This document shows positions 48,938 to 57,185 of a stretch of DNA of 64,000 bases, piece by piece. Each line of letters starts with the position of its first letter. The stretch's first letter is position 1. The stretch comes from Virgibacillus sp. NKC19-16 (lineage in GTDB: Bacteria; Bacillota; Bacilli; Bacillales; Amphibacillaceae). The notes beneath the pieces are model-generated. The model ran no database searches. It was not told the DNA's origin and saw only the letters and a program-made list of their open reading frames with translations. The stretch covers positions 2,228,001 to 2,292,000 of the forward strand of contig NZ_CP074373.1 in the NCBI RefSeq assembly GCF_021560035.1, given 5' to 3'. A program made the position numbers and the translations under genes.

Positions 48938-49738
48938 CTATCGACTGTCCCCTTCCTCTGTTTCTGCAGCATCCTGATCTAAAATTAGGATTTCGACTCT
49001 TCTATTTTGACTCATATTCTCTGGATTGGTGTTAGGAACCAGCGGATCGATATCACTATAGCCGGCAATAGAGAATCGTGATTGATCCAAATCATTCCCC
49101 TCAACTAAATAACGCACAACACTACTCGCTCTTGCTCCGGATAGTTCCCAATTCGATGGATAGCGATAACTGGAGATTGGCCGATTGTCCGTATGCCCTT
49201 CAACCTTAACTTCATGTGGTATTTCTGTGAGGAAAGATCCTATCTCTGCCAGAAAATGTTCACCTGATGGCAACAGTTCCGCTTGCCCGGGGTCAAATAA
49301 TATGAGTTCCTGCAAGACTAATACAACCCCTCGCTCCGTTCTGTCCGCAGAGATCACATTATTTAAGTCGTGTTCATCTAAATAGTTTCCAATGTCTTCC
49401 ATTAAGGTTTGTAACGTGTCTTCCTGATTTTGGATGTCATCTCTGTCATTTATTTCGGTTAAGTCAGTTGGTGTCTCAAATTCATTTGATGTTTCTCCAT
49501 TTTCCTTATGACTAGAACTTTGTGTGGGATTTTCCATCGGTACGGGGGATGGATAAAAGTCAAAAAGCATCCGATTTTGAAACGACTCGGAAATGGCATC
49601 AAATTTCGCCATATCAATTTGAGACATAGAGAATAATAATATGAAAAAGACCAATATAAGTGTTATCATATCTGAATAGGTAGTCATCCATTTAGGTGCG
49701 CCGCTATTCTTGCTACTTTTTATTTTTCTACGCTTCAT
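48938..49738 (-). CDS. motS: Flagellar stator protein MotS (MotB-like, Na+-type)
   Basis: 266 aa from the ATG at 49738, preceded by GTGGAGGAAAGC. Short basic N-terminus, one membrane helix starting TYSDMITLILVFFILLFS with the ion-carrying Asp23, an acidic linker, and an OmpA-type peptidoglycan-binding domain (VEGHTDNRPIS; WELSGARASSVVRYL). With MotP it forms the Na+-driven stator. Overlaps the motP stop by 11 nt; next to ccpA as in B. subtilis. Longer than B. subtilis MotS (242 aa), mainly in the linker. Confidence 0.9.
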   Translation of the reverse strand: MKRRKIKSSKNSGAPKWMTTYSDMITLILVFFILLFSMSQIDMAKFDAISESFQNRMLFDFYPSPVPMENPTQSSSHKENGETSNEFETPTDLTEINDRDDIQNQEDTLQTLMEDIGNYLDEHDLNNVISADRTERGVVLVLQELILFDPGQAELLPSGEHFLAEIGSFLTEIPHEVKVEGHTDNRPISSYRYPSNWELSGARASSVVRYLVEGNDLDQSRFSIAGYSDIDPLVPNTNPENMSQNRRVEILILDQDAAETEEGDSR

Positions 49739-50552
49739 TGATGCTTTCCTCCACGAAACCTGCTTCTTTTTCTTTTTCCTGCTTTGTTTTTGTTTCGTCA
49801 GAAAGAAAGGCACCTAATTTTTCCTCTAGAATTCTTGAGTTTTGGCCGGATTGTACACCAATTACACCTTCGATAATGATTTGTTTCATAAATACTTCTT
49901 CTTCTGTTTTCGTCTCAAGCTTACTGGCCATTGGAATAAACACTAGATTTGAAAGAACAGTTCCATAAAGGGTTGTTAACAATGCTACAGCCATGCTTGG
50001 TCCTAAAGTTGCAGGATCCTCTAAACTGTTTAACATGAGTACAAGACCAATCAGTGTGCCGATCATTCCCCACGCAGGTGCATATTCACCGGCTTTCTCG
50101 ATAATGCTTCTCCCTTTGTAATGCCGCTCTTCCATCGCAGTGATTTCAGCATTCATAATATCATGGATTACCTCTGGATCCATGCCATCAACTGCAAGAA
50201 GTATACCTTTACGGATAAATTTATCATCGACCTCATCCAACTCATATTCCAGTGCAAGGAGGCCTTCTCTTCTAGCCCGCTCGGATAGACGAATAAATAA
50301 ATCGATTAATTCAGGCAAACGCAAATTACTTTTATGAAAAGATTCCTTCAATACTTTGTTTGTTCGTTTAATCTGCTCCATTTTAAAATTAATCAACAAT
50401 GAAGCAATCAAACCTCCAATTACAATAAAGACGGAAGAAGCGTCGAGAAATGAAACAGCGCCTTCACTTCCACCCTTTGCCATAATAGCCATCATAATCA
50501 TAATAAAACCTAACGTAATGCCGATAGGAGTCAATATATCTCTTTTCCTCAT
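49728..50552 (-). CDS. motP: Flagellar stator protein MotP (MotA-like)
   Basis: 274 aa with four membrane helices and a large cytoplasmic loop after the second; ERARREGLLALEYELDEVDD and IRKGILLAVDGMDPE are the charged rotor-facing region, and APAWGMIGTLIGLVLML and MAVALLTTLYGTVLSNLVFIPMA are helices 3-4. Partner of MotS in an ion-driven stator. GGGAGAG precedes the ATG. Downstream of ccpA (48 nt). Confidence 0.92.
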   Translation of the reverse strand: MRKRDILTPIGITLGFIMIMMAIMAKGGSEGAVSFLDASSVFIVIGGLIASLLINFKMEQIKRTNKVLKESFHKSNLRLPELIDLFIRLSERARREGLLALEYELDEVDDKFIRKGILLAVDGMDPEVIHDIMNAEITAMEERHYKGRSIIEKAGEYAPAWGMIGTLIGLVLMLNSLEDPATLGPSMAVALLTTLYGTVLSNLVFIPMASKLETKTEEEVFMKQIIIEGVIGVQSGQNSRILEEKLGAFLSDETKTKQEKEKEAGFVEESINEA

Positions 50553-50600
50553 ATTATCTCTCCCTAAATAAAGCAGTTACTCTTTATATCGGCATCACAT

Positions 50601-51596
50601 TTATTTTGTTGAGTTTCTTTTTTCAATTCGATGAGGTAAAACGACTTTTTTGTCGGTAACTTCCTCTTTATTCATATATTTTGTTAATAACCGCATCGCT
50701 ACTGCTCCGATATCATACATTGGTTGAACGATTGTAGATAACGTCGGGCGCACCATCGAGGCTAATCTTGTATTATCGAATCCAACTACTTCAAGATCTT
50801 CCGGTACGTTGTATCCCTTGTCTTGTGCTCCGTGAATAACACCTAATGCCATTTCATCAGATGCCACGAATATGGCAGTTGGCTTTTCTTGTAAGCTTAA
50901 AAGAACTTGCGCCGCTTCTATTCCGGAATCATAGGTGTATTCACCTTTAATAATCAGATTTTCATTAATAGAGACAGGTGACTCTTCCAACGCACGCATA
51001 TAGCCGTTATATTTTTGCTGATTAATTTGTGTGTCGGCTTGTCCGGAAATAAACGCCGGATGCTCATTTCCATTATCAATCAGGAATTTTGTTGCCTCAT
51101 ATGCTGCCTCTTGATAATCAATGTTTACCGACGGAATGACTTCACTTTTATCGTATGTGGCTGCTAATACCACAGGTACGGAAGAGCTTTGGAATTGTTG
51201 CACATGTTCTTCGGTTATATTTCCTCCCATGAACAAAATCCCATCAACTTGTTTTTCCAGCATCGTATTGATTAGTTGTAATTCCTTATCTTTGTTTTGA
51301 TCCGAATTACTCAATATCATATTGTATTTGTACATTGTAGCAATATCTTCTATTCCTCTTGCTAATTCAGCAAAAAAGATACTGGATATATCAGGGATAA
51401 TCGCACCCACTGTCGTCGTTTTCTTGCTTGCCAGCCCTCTTGCTACAGCATTTGGACGATATCCTAATTCTTCTATTGTATTTAACACTTTCTTGCGTGT
51501 TGTGGGTTTTACGTTCGGGTTCCCATTAACCACTCGTGAGACTGTCGCCATCGATACATTTGCTTCCCTTGCTACATCATATATTGTTATTGTCAT
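50601..51596 (-). CDS. ccpA: Catabolite control protein A
   Basis: LacI/GalR-family global regulator that binds cre sites with HPr-Ser-P. 331 aa: helix-turn-helix [25 protein letters not shown], hinge helix [14 protein letters not shown], and the periplasmic-binding-protein core with the HPr-Ser-P-contacting region. A cre-like site lies before acuABC in this window. The start follows TAGGAGGAAAA. Confidence 0.96.
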   Translation of the reverse strand: MTITIYDVAREANVSMATVSRVVNGNPNVKPTTRKKVLNTIEELGYRPNAVARGLASKKTTTVGAIIPDISSIFFAELARGIEDIATMYKYNMILSNSDQNKDKELQLINTMLEKQVDGILFMGGNITEEHVQQFQSSSVPVVLAATYDKSEVIPSVNIDYQEAAYEATKFLIDNGNEHPAFISGQADTQINQQKYNGYMRALEESPVSINENLIIKGEYTYDSGIEAAQVLLSLQEKPTAIFVASDEMALGVIHGAQDKGYNVPEDLEVVGFDNTRLASMVRPTLSTIVQPMYDIGAVAMRLLTKYMNKEEVTDKKVVLPHRIEKRNSTK

Positions 51597-51687
51597 TTTA
51601 TTTTTCCTCCTAAAATAATAATTGCCTAAAATTAACGCCTCTATTTCCTATATGATACGCTATCAAGGCAAAAATTACAAAAAATTT

Positions 51688-51718
51688 AAGGCTGGTACAT
51701 CCTAGGATGACCAGCCTT
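51688..51718 (-). terminator. Terminator of aroA, beyond the intergenic repeat
   Basis: A nearly perfect long stem: AAGGCTGG (51688-51695) and CCAGCCTT (51711-51718) around CATCC/GGATG. On the minus strand it is followed by TTAAATTTTTT. It lies about 240 nt after the aroA stop, on the far side of the repeat element. Confidence 0.8.
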
Positions 51719-51723
51719 ATAGT

Positions 51724-51952
51724 GTGTATTCAAAAAGGAGGATAAAAAGAACCGAGAAGTTCGAGGCGGCGTAGTTTCGAGCAGACAATCTTGCACGCAG
51801 GAAAAGTGTTTTCCTTTTCCAAGGAGCGGAGAAACAAGCCAACGAGCCTCTCGCGTGTTGTGATGACTTCTACGTTGCCCACAGGACGTGGGCGATTTTA
51901 GCAGAAGGTCCTCTACGATGTGCCATTTTTACCGGACTTTTTGAATATCCTT
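51724..51952. repeat. Intergenic inverted-repeat element, copy 1
   Basis: A GC-rich 230-bp element bounded by GTATTCAAAAAGGAGG on the left and CCGGACTTTTTGAATAT on the right; the 11-nt TATTCAAAAAG ends are inverted copies. It contains GTTCGAGGCGGCGTAG (51759-51774) and a hairpin CCCACAGGACGTGGG near 51876-51893. Copy 2 at 56961 shares ends and module but differs inside. No transposase. MITE-like or structured RNA (inference). Confidence 0.8.
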
Positions 51953-51958
51953 TAATCA

Positions 51959-53035
51959 CTATTTTAAACGTTGCTGCATGCTATTTAACTCATCGATGAA
52001 CGTATTGAACGTTGGAATATCCATTTGCTGTGCAGAATCTGAAAGGGCGACTGCTGGATCTGGATGAACCTCAGCCATGATTCCGTCAGCTCCAATTGCC
52101 AAAGCGGCTTTGGCAGTAGGAAGTAACAAATCCCTTCTTCCTGTTGAGTGTGTTACATCAACCATCACCGGCAAATGTGTTTCCTGTTTTAAGACAGGTA
52201 CAGCAGAAATATCTAATGTATTTCTGGTCGCTTTCTCATATGTTCGAATACCACGTTCACATAAAATTATATTTTTATTTCCACGGGATATAATATACTC
52301 TGCAGCATTGATGAATTCAGATATAGTAGCTGATAGTCCCCGTTTCAGTAATACTGGTTTGTCTACATCTCCCGCAGCTTTCAGCAATTCAAAGTTTTGC
52401 ATATTACGTGCACCAATTTGGATAACATCAACATAATCAAGTGCCTTCTCAATATGTGCAGGGTTTATAATTTCACTAACAACAGCCAAATCATGCTCAT
52501 CTGCAGCACGTTTTAACATTTGCAGTCCTTCAACCCCCAACCCCTGGAAGTCATATGGGGATGTTCTCGGTTTAAATGCCCCGCCGCGTAATAGTTTAAT
52601 CCCTTTATTACTTACAGCTTCAGCAACACTTGATACTTGCTCGTATCCTTCAACAGAACATGGTCCCATAACAAATTGCGTACTGCCATTTCCAATTTGA
52701 ACACCTTTTACGTCGACGACTGTGTCTTCTGGCTTCTTCTTCCTGGAGACAAGCAATGCCTTTCGATGATCATCCATTTGCAACTCTAGACTTGCTTTAA
52801 AAATCTCCTTAAAAATATGTTCGATTGTGGAGTTTTCAAATGGGCCATCATTATGTGTTGTGATTTGATTTAACATCGTTCTTTCCCGTACCGGATCAAA
52901 TCGATTCATGCTTTGTTTACTTTTCACCTGGCCAATGTCCTGCACAATCTTTGCACGGCGATTGATTAATTCCAGTATTTCCAGATTTACATCATCCAAT
53001 TGTCCTCTTAACAGATCCATTTCATTTTGGCTCAT
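51959..53035 (-). CDS. aroA: Bifunctional DAHP synthase / chorismate mutase AroA(G)
   Basis: First step of the shikimate pathway, with feedback through the fused mutase. 358 aa: N-terminal AroQ-type chorismate mutase (about 1-90; [29 protein letters not shown]), then the DAHP synthase barrel with [34 protein letters not shown] and [17 protein letters not shown]. Same position and fusion as B. subtilis AroA(G). AGGGGGTA lies before the ATG. Confidence 0.96.
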   Translation of the reverse strand: MSQNEMDLLRGQLDDVNLEILELINRRAKIVQDIGQVKSKQSMNRFDPVRERTMLNQITTHNDGPFENSTIEHIFKEIFKASLELQMDDHRKALLVSRKKKPEDTVVDVKGVQIGNGSTQFVMGPCSVEGYEQVSSVAEAVSNKGIKLLRGGAFKPRTSPYDFQGLGVEGLQMLKRAADEHDLAVVSEIINPAHIEKALDYVDVIQIGARNMQNFELLKAAGDVDKPVLLKRGLSATISEFINAAEYIISRGNKNIILCERGIRTYEKATRNTLDISAVPVLKQETHLPVMVDVTHSTGRRDLLLPTAKAALAIGADGIMAEVHPDPAVALSDSAQQMDIPTFNTFIDELNSMQQRLK

Positions 53036-53153
53036 TTGCCATACCCCCTGTTTCTATTTTTTTAATAATAGACACTATTATATAGAAAAATTGCTTGATT
53101 GTCATTAGAAATTTTAAAATTTGTCGATTTAATTAAAAAACATTAATTAAAAA

Positions 53154-53184
53154 ACAGGCTACCGTGTCGTACACCGCAGCCTGT
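53154..53184 (-). terminator. Terminator of ytxGH
   Basis: ACAGGCT (53154-53160) / AGCCTGT (53178-53184) around an inner GTGT/ACAC stem; on the minus strand TTTTTT follows. Confidence 0.8.
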
Positions 53185-53192
53185 CCTATTTT

Positions 53193-53654
53193 TTATTTTT
53201 TACTTTCTTCTAAATCTTTAGCCGCCTCGTCCATTGCGTCTGCAACATCTTCAGCAGCTTTTAAAGCTTCGTCTTCTTTATTACGCTTTTCTTGTAGCTT
53301 TCCTTGTACTGATTGTGTTAAATTTTTTGTTTTTTTAGAGGCATTTTTTGATAGTTCTGACGTTGTATCCATTGCCTTTCTTTTTAAGTCAGAACCAGTT
53401 GTGTATGCTTTATCTTTCCAGTCTGCACCTTTTTCCTGTGCGATATCTTTAATGTCATAAGCACGATCCTTCACTTGATGAGTTACTTGATGTGCCCCTT
53501 GGTTAATATCTCCTCTTAATTCTTTGCCAGATTTCGGTGCAAAAACTAAGGCTACAGCCGCACCTACGACACCACCTATCAATGTACCAATCATAAAGTC
53601 CTTGCTATTGATGTTGTTGTTATTGTTGTTGCTGTTATTATTGTTCTCTCCCAT
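53193..53654 (-). CDS. ytxH: YtxH general-stress protein
   Basis: 153 aa: an Asn-only-like N-terminus (MGENNNNSNNNNNN), one membrane or hairpin helix of the YtxH/Gsp type (FMIGTLIGGVVGAAVALVFAPKSGKELR), then a long charged amphipathic region with repeated LEA-like heptads (DKAYTTGSDLKRKAMDTTSELSKN). SigB/SigH-dependent stress protein in B. subtilis; molecular role unclear. 28 nt downstream of ytxG. Confidence 0.92.
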   Translation of the reverse strand: MGENNNNSNNNNNNINSKDFMIGTLIGGVVGAAVALVFAPKSGKELRGDINQGAHQVTHQVKDRAYDIKDIAQEKGADWKDKAYTTGSDLKRKAMDTTSELSKNASKKTKNLTQSVQGKLQEKRNKEDEALKAAEDVADAMDEAAKDLEESKK

Positions 53655-53682
53655 TTCAAATTCCTCCTCTTAGATTTAAAAT

Positions 53683-54093
53683 TTATTTCTTTTTCTTATT
53701 CCATAAATCCATGATAGCGGATCCCCACTTAACTGCTTGGGAAACTTTCTCCTGGTCTTGCGCGGAAGTACGCGATATGCTGTTCGAGAGTTGTTTTAAT
53801 GAAGCATTAAAGTCTTTAAGTGTCTCTCCAACACCCTTCGCACCATCGAAAAGTCCATTTAATTTCGTGGATTTTTCATTGACATCATCCGCTAATTTAT
53901 TCGTTTTATTTAATAGTTCCGTCGTTTCAGTGGTAACGCCCTCCATCTGCTTCTGGAGACCCTCTAATGTACTTGAGACATCATTAAGTGTGCTTTTTGT
54001 TGCTTTTAGGGTAATTGCTAAGTATATAACTAGTACCACAAAAGCTACTGCAGCAATCAATGCGGCAATATATAGCATTATTTCCATTTTCAA
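53683..54093 (-). CDS. ytxG: YtxG, DUF948 general-stress protein, TTG start
   Basis: 136 aa with one membrane helix (about 3-27; LYIAALIAAVAFVVLVIYLAI) and a coiled-coil region (KSTLNDVSSTLEGLQKQMEG) typical of DUF948. The TTG at 54093 has AAGGAG 7 nt before it; the ATG two codons later would have a 12-13-nt gap. A SigB-type promoter lies about 100 nt upstream. Forms an operon with ytxH; a ytxJ-like third gene is not present here. Confidence 0.9.
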   Translation of the reverse strand: MKMEIMLYIAALIAAVAFVVLVIYLAITLKATKSTLNDVSSTLEGLQKQMEGVTTETTELLNKTNKLADDVNEKSTKLNGLFDGAKGVGETLKDFNASLKQLSNSISRTSAQDQEKVSQAVKWGSAIMDLWNKKKK

Positions 54094-54191
54094 TTATCAC
54101 TCCTTGTATTATCGTATTTTAAAATTAGTGCAAAAGGGCCTATCATAAAAAGCAAACTATATAAAGCATAACATAGATGCTTGTACTAATA

Positions 54192-54216
54192 ATACCCGTT
54201 ATGTACTAGCATAAAC
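54192..54216 (-). promoter_or_regulatory. SigB-type promoter of ytxGH
   Basis: Minus strand: GTTTAT (54211-54216), 13-nt spacer, GGGTAT (54192-54197), close to the SigB consensus GTTTAA-N12-15-GGGTAT. ytxGHJ is SigB-controlled in B. subtilis. Confidence 0.75.
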
Positions 54217-54301
54217 ATATATAAGTAGATATATAATTCCCAATGTATAAATATTCGACAAAAAATCATGAATTCCTTTATTTTTTTAAAAAAAGTTAAA
54301 C

Positions 54302-54333
54302 AGCGCTTCATAAAGAAAATCATGAAAGCGCTT
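54302..54333 (-). terminator. Possible terminator of murC
   Basis: AGCGCTTCAT (54302-54311) pairs with ATGAAAGCGCT (54323-54333) with one bulge; a T7 run follows a few bases later on the minus strand. The right arm also resembles a cre site. Confidence 0.55.
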
Positions 54334-54394
54334 TGCTTCATAGGCAGACAGGAAAGGATAAAACTCCCCTATCTGCACCACGCTCAGGTTTACT

Positions 54395-55699
54395 CTATTT
54401 ATTGATCTTGATATTTTCTTCATAGGCTTTCTGGAATTTCTGAATATCACCAGCACCCATAAAAATTAATACACTGTCCCTATATTCTTGCAATATATCC
54501 GTATTGGACAGCTCTAATGTCGTACTATCAGGAATTAATTTTTGCAAATCATTGATAGTCATGTTCCCGGAATCCTCTCTGGCAGAAGCAAAAATATCAC
54601 ACAGAAACACCTCGTCAGCAAGATTTAGACTATCAGCAAATTCCTGCAAGAATGTTTTAGTCCTAGTAAATGTATGTGGTTGAAAAATAGCAACAACCTG
54701 TTTATCCGGATATTTCTTTCGCGCTGAGTCAATCGTTGCCGTAATTTCCTTTGGATGATGCGCATAATCATCAACTAAAATTTGGCTCCCAACTTTTTTC
54801 TCCGTAAATCTGCGTTTTACCCCTTGAAATGTGCTGAGATTTTTTATATCTTCCGCTTTAATTCCTTCATAATGGCAAATAGCTATCGTTGCCAAGGCAT
54901 TTAGAACATTATGGTCTCCATACATCGGGATCGTAAAAGTATTGTAGTACGTGTTTCTAACAAACACGTCAAATTCCGTACCCTCATCTGTTTCTACTAC
55001 ATTTTGTGCTTGGAAATCATTGGTATCTGCAAATCCATAATAAACAACAGGCACTTTAGCTTGTATTTGCTGCAGTTGTTCATCATCACCACATGCAATA
55101 ATACCTTTCTTTACACGATCTGCCATGGATTGAAATGCATTGAACACATCATCAATACTTGTAAAATAATCCGGATGGTCAAAATCAATATTGGTCATGA
55201 TCGCATAATCCGGTTCATAACTCAAGAAATGGCGACGGTATTCACATGCTTCAAATACAAAATATTCACTGTCCACATGTCCATTACCCGTCCCATCACC
55301 GATTAGATAAGATATCGGGAACGTATCATTTAACACATGTGCCAGTAAACCTGTTGTAGATGTTTTCCCATGTGCCCCCGTAATCGCGATACTTGTATAT
55401 TGCTTCAGCCACTCTCCGAGAAATTCATGGTACCTGTAAAAGGTTAACCCTCGTCTTTTAGCTTCTTTAATTTCAATATGATCATCTGAAAATGCATTGC
55501 CTGCAATAACCGTATAATTATCTTTGATGTTTGTTTCTGAAAAAGGAAAAATGGGAATGTTTTTTTCTTCCAATGCATCTTGTGTGAAAAAACGTTTCTC
55601 AATATCAGAGCCCAGCACTTTTTCTCCGGAATCATGGAGTATTTGTGCCAGTGCGCTCATTCCAGTTCCCTTAATACCAATAAAATGGTAAGTTGTCAT
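54395..55699 (-). CDS. murC: UDP-N-acetylmuramate-L-alanine ligase
   Basis: ATP-dependent addition of L-Ala to UDP-MurNAc in cell-wall synthesis. 434 aa: the N-terminal UDP-binding domain [16 protein letters not shown], the central ATPase with [19 protein letters not shown], then [16 protein letters not shown] in the C-terminal domain. The ATG at 55699 has GGAGG 8 nt upstream; a Met five codons earlier overlaps it. No other mur gene is adjacent, as in B. subtilis. Confidence 0.96.
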   Translation of the reverse strand: MTTYHFIGIKGTGMSALAQILHDSGEKVLGSDIEKRFFTQDALEEKNIPIFPFSETNIKDNYTVIAGNAFSDDHIEIKEAKRRGLTFYRYHEFLGEWLKQYTSIAITGAHGKTSTTGLLAHVLNDTFPISYLIGDGTGNGHVDSEYFVFEACEYRRHFLSYEPDYAIMTNIDFDHPDYFTSIDDVFNAFQSMADRVKKGIIACGDDEQLQQIQAKVPVVYYGFADTNDFQAQNVVETDEGTEFDVFVRNTYYNTFTIPMYGDHNVLNALATIAICHYEGIKAEDIKNLSTFQGVKRRFTEKKVGSQILVDDYAHHPKEITATIDSARKKYPDKQVVAIFQPHTFTRTKTFLQEFADSLNLADEVFLCDIFASAREDSGNMTINDLQKLIPDSTTLELSNTDILQEYRDSVLIFMGAGDIQKFQKAYEENIKINK

Positions 55700-55824
55700 A
55701 AAAAGAACCTCCAAAATTCGCTTGAAAGGATGAATTCCAAAGTTTCATGCTTTCATAATTAAAATCTGTAACCATTTAACCATTATAGCAAAATTACATG
55801 CATAATAAAATATTATGTTCTTAT

Positions 55825-56937
55825 CTAGGATTCTGCGAAATATTCAACTTCTTTCAACCTTGGATTTGGACGATACCTTCGCCCTTCTTTTGCCGAATGT
55901 GTACCATTAAGTAAAACATTATCACCCGTGAATCCAATGTTAATACGCAGTAAACTTCTCCCCACACCATACATATCTACAGGTACATCCATTTTTTCAT
56001 AATACGTAATGCGATCCTCAGTAAACCCACCACTCACCATAATTTTAACATGAGAATAACCTTCATTATTCAAGGCCTTTCTAAGTGCAAAAATAAGTTC
56101 CGGATTCACACCTCTTGGATCAAATGTACCCATTAAATGATGGTTTCTCAGAAAATATTTATCAACAAGGTTTCCTGACGTATCCAGTCTTACAGATTTT
56201 AACTCTTTTCCAAATTCCCGAGCCACTTTTAATGAATCTGTGATAACATCATTATTATAATCTACAAGTGCTGCAATATCATCCTCAGGATACATCTCAT
56301 GATAGGCTTTCGTTGCCGCTACAATGTCCCCGCGGAACATTTGAATAAGCGCATGCGGCATTGTTCCCATACCTTCTTTACCCCACCATTCATTCATCGC
56401 ATGTGTTGCTTGGGCCGTGGAGCCGCCGATAAAAGCTGCATACCCGTCCCCTGCCTGTTGTGTATAATGATCATCGCGGTCACCCATGAAAATAACCGGT
56501 TTTTGTTCACCGGAAGTTCGAGCTGCTTTTACGACATTGTATACATTTGTCGCTACCGATGTTCTTCTTCCCAATATTCCATCAATAATTCCTTCCAGAA
56601 ACCCAAACTGCTGATAAGCACCGGATATCGTTAATACAGATTCATAAGGACTGATCTTATCTCCATCTTTTAGTGAATGTATATCAAGTGTTTCCGGGGT
56701 ATCTGCAAATGTATGCAGTAGGGCAATTGCCTCATCTGTTCCGCATAATACCGCATCGGATTTCTGAAAAAATTGCATCGTTACATGATTGGAGCCTAAT
56801 TTTTTTTCAACAATTTCTTTTGTTTTAAGAAAATAAACAGCTGAGAACCAGCCTTCTTTTATGCGTTCATCAAATTTAAACGTTTTATTTGTTAAACGTT
56901 CTATTTTTCCTGTAAGCTTTTGTTCGATTTCTTTCAT
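55825..56937 (-). CDS. Nicotinate phosphoribosyltransferase (PncB-type) family protein
   Basis: A 370-aa type II phosphoribosyltransferase-fold protein for NAD salvage: nicotinate + PRPP to NaMN. RRTSVATNVYNVVKAARTSGEQKP, FMGDRDDHYTQQAGDGYAAFIGGSTAQATHAM, FDPRGVNPELIFALRKAL and VSGGFTEDRITYYEKM fit the short PncB subgroup. The phosphorylatable His seen in E. coli PncB would be the His of STAQATHA. It sits downstream of the repeat copy 2, probably with its own promoter. AAGGGAGAAACTAACT precedes the ATG. Confidence 0.88.
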   Translation of the reverse strand: MKEIEQKLTGKIERLTNKTFKFDERIKEGWFSAVYFLKTKEIVEKKLGSNHVTMQFFQKSDAVLCGTDEAIALLHTFADTPETLDIHSLKDGDKISPYESVLTISGAYQQFGFLEGIIDGILGRRTSVATNVYNVVKAARTSGEQKPVIFMGDRDDHYTQQAGDGYAAFIGGSTAQATHAMNEWWGKEGMGTMPHALIQMFRGDIVAATKAYHEMYPEDDIAALVDYNNDVITDSLKVAREFGKELKSVRLDTSGNLVDKYFLRNHHLMGTFDPRGVNPELIFALRKALNNEGYSHVKIMVSGGFTEDRITYYEKMDVPVDMYGVGRSLLRINIGFTGDNVLLNGTHSAKEGRRYRPNPRLKEVEYFAES

Positions 56938-56960
56938 AGTTAGTTTCTCCCTTTAATTAT

Positions 56961-57132
56961 GTGTTCAAAAAGGAGGTAAAAAGGACCGGCCGGCTATAGT
57001 CGCGACGTCCTGGGACTGCGTGTAAATGCTCGCCCCTCCGAGGACATTTATCGCAACGCCGGCACTAGCACGTCCTGCGCGTCGAATGTTCGAGGCGGCG
57101 TAGCTCCCGAGTACCGGACTTTTTGAACATCC
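56961..57132. repeat. Intergenic inverted-repeat element, copy 2
   Basis: About 170 bp bounded by GTGTTCAAAAAGGAGG and CCGGACTTTTTGAACAT; the ends TGTTCAAAAAG are inverted copies. Relative to copy 1 one end base changes from A to G and its partner from T to C. It contains GTTCGAGGCGGCGTAG at 57088-57103, here next to the right end, and two ACGTCCTG motifs. It lies between sftA and the PncB-like gene. Confidence 0.8.
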
Positions 57133-57185
57133 TTTTAATATTCTTTTCCCTATCATATATAAAAACCAGGGATCAAACAAGATTT

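Noticed and set aside
51730-51745. AAGGAGG in the left end of both repeat copies as a ribosome-binding site
   Set aside because: No open frame with a start codon follows at a suitable distance in either copy; the sequence is part of the conserved element end.
56965-57180. A 71-codon frame on the minus strand across repeat copy 2
   Set aside because: It lies inside the repeat element, lacks a good ribosome-binding site, is not shared with copy 1 and ends in low-complexity residues from the repeat.
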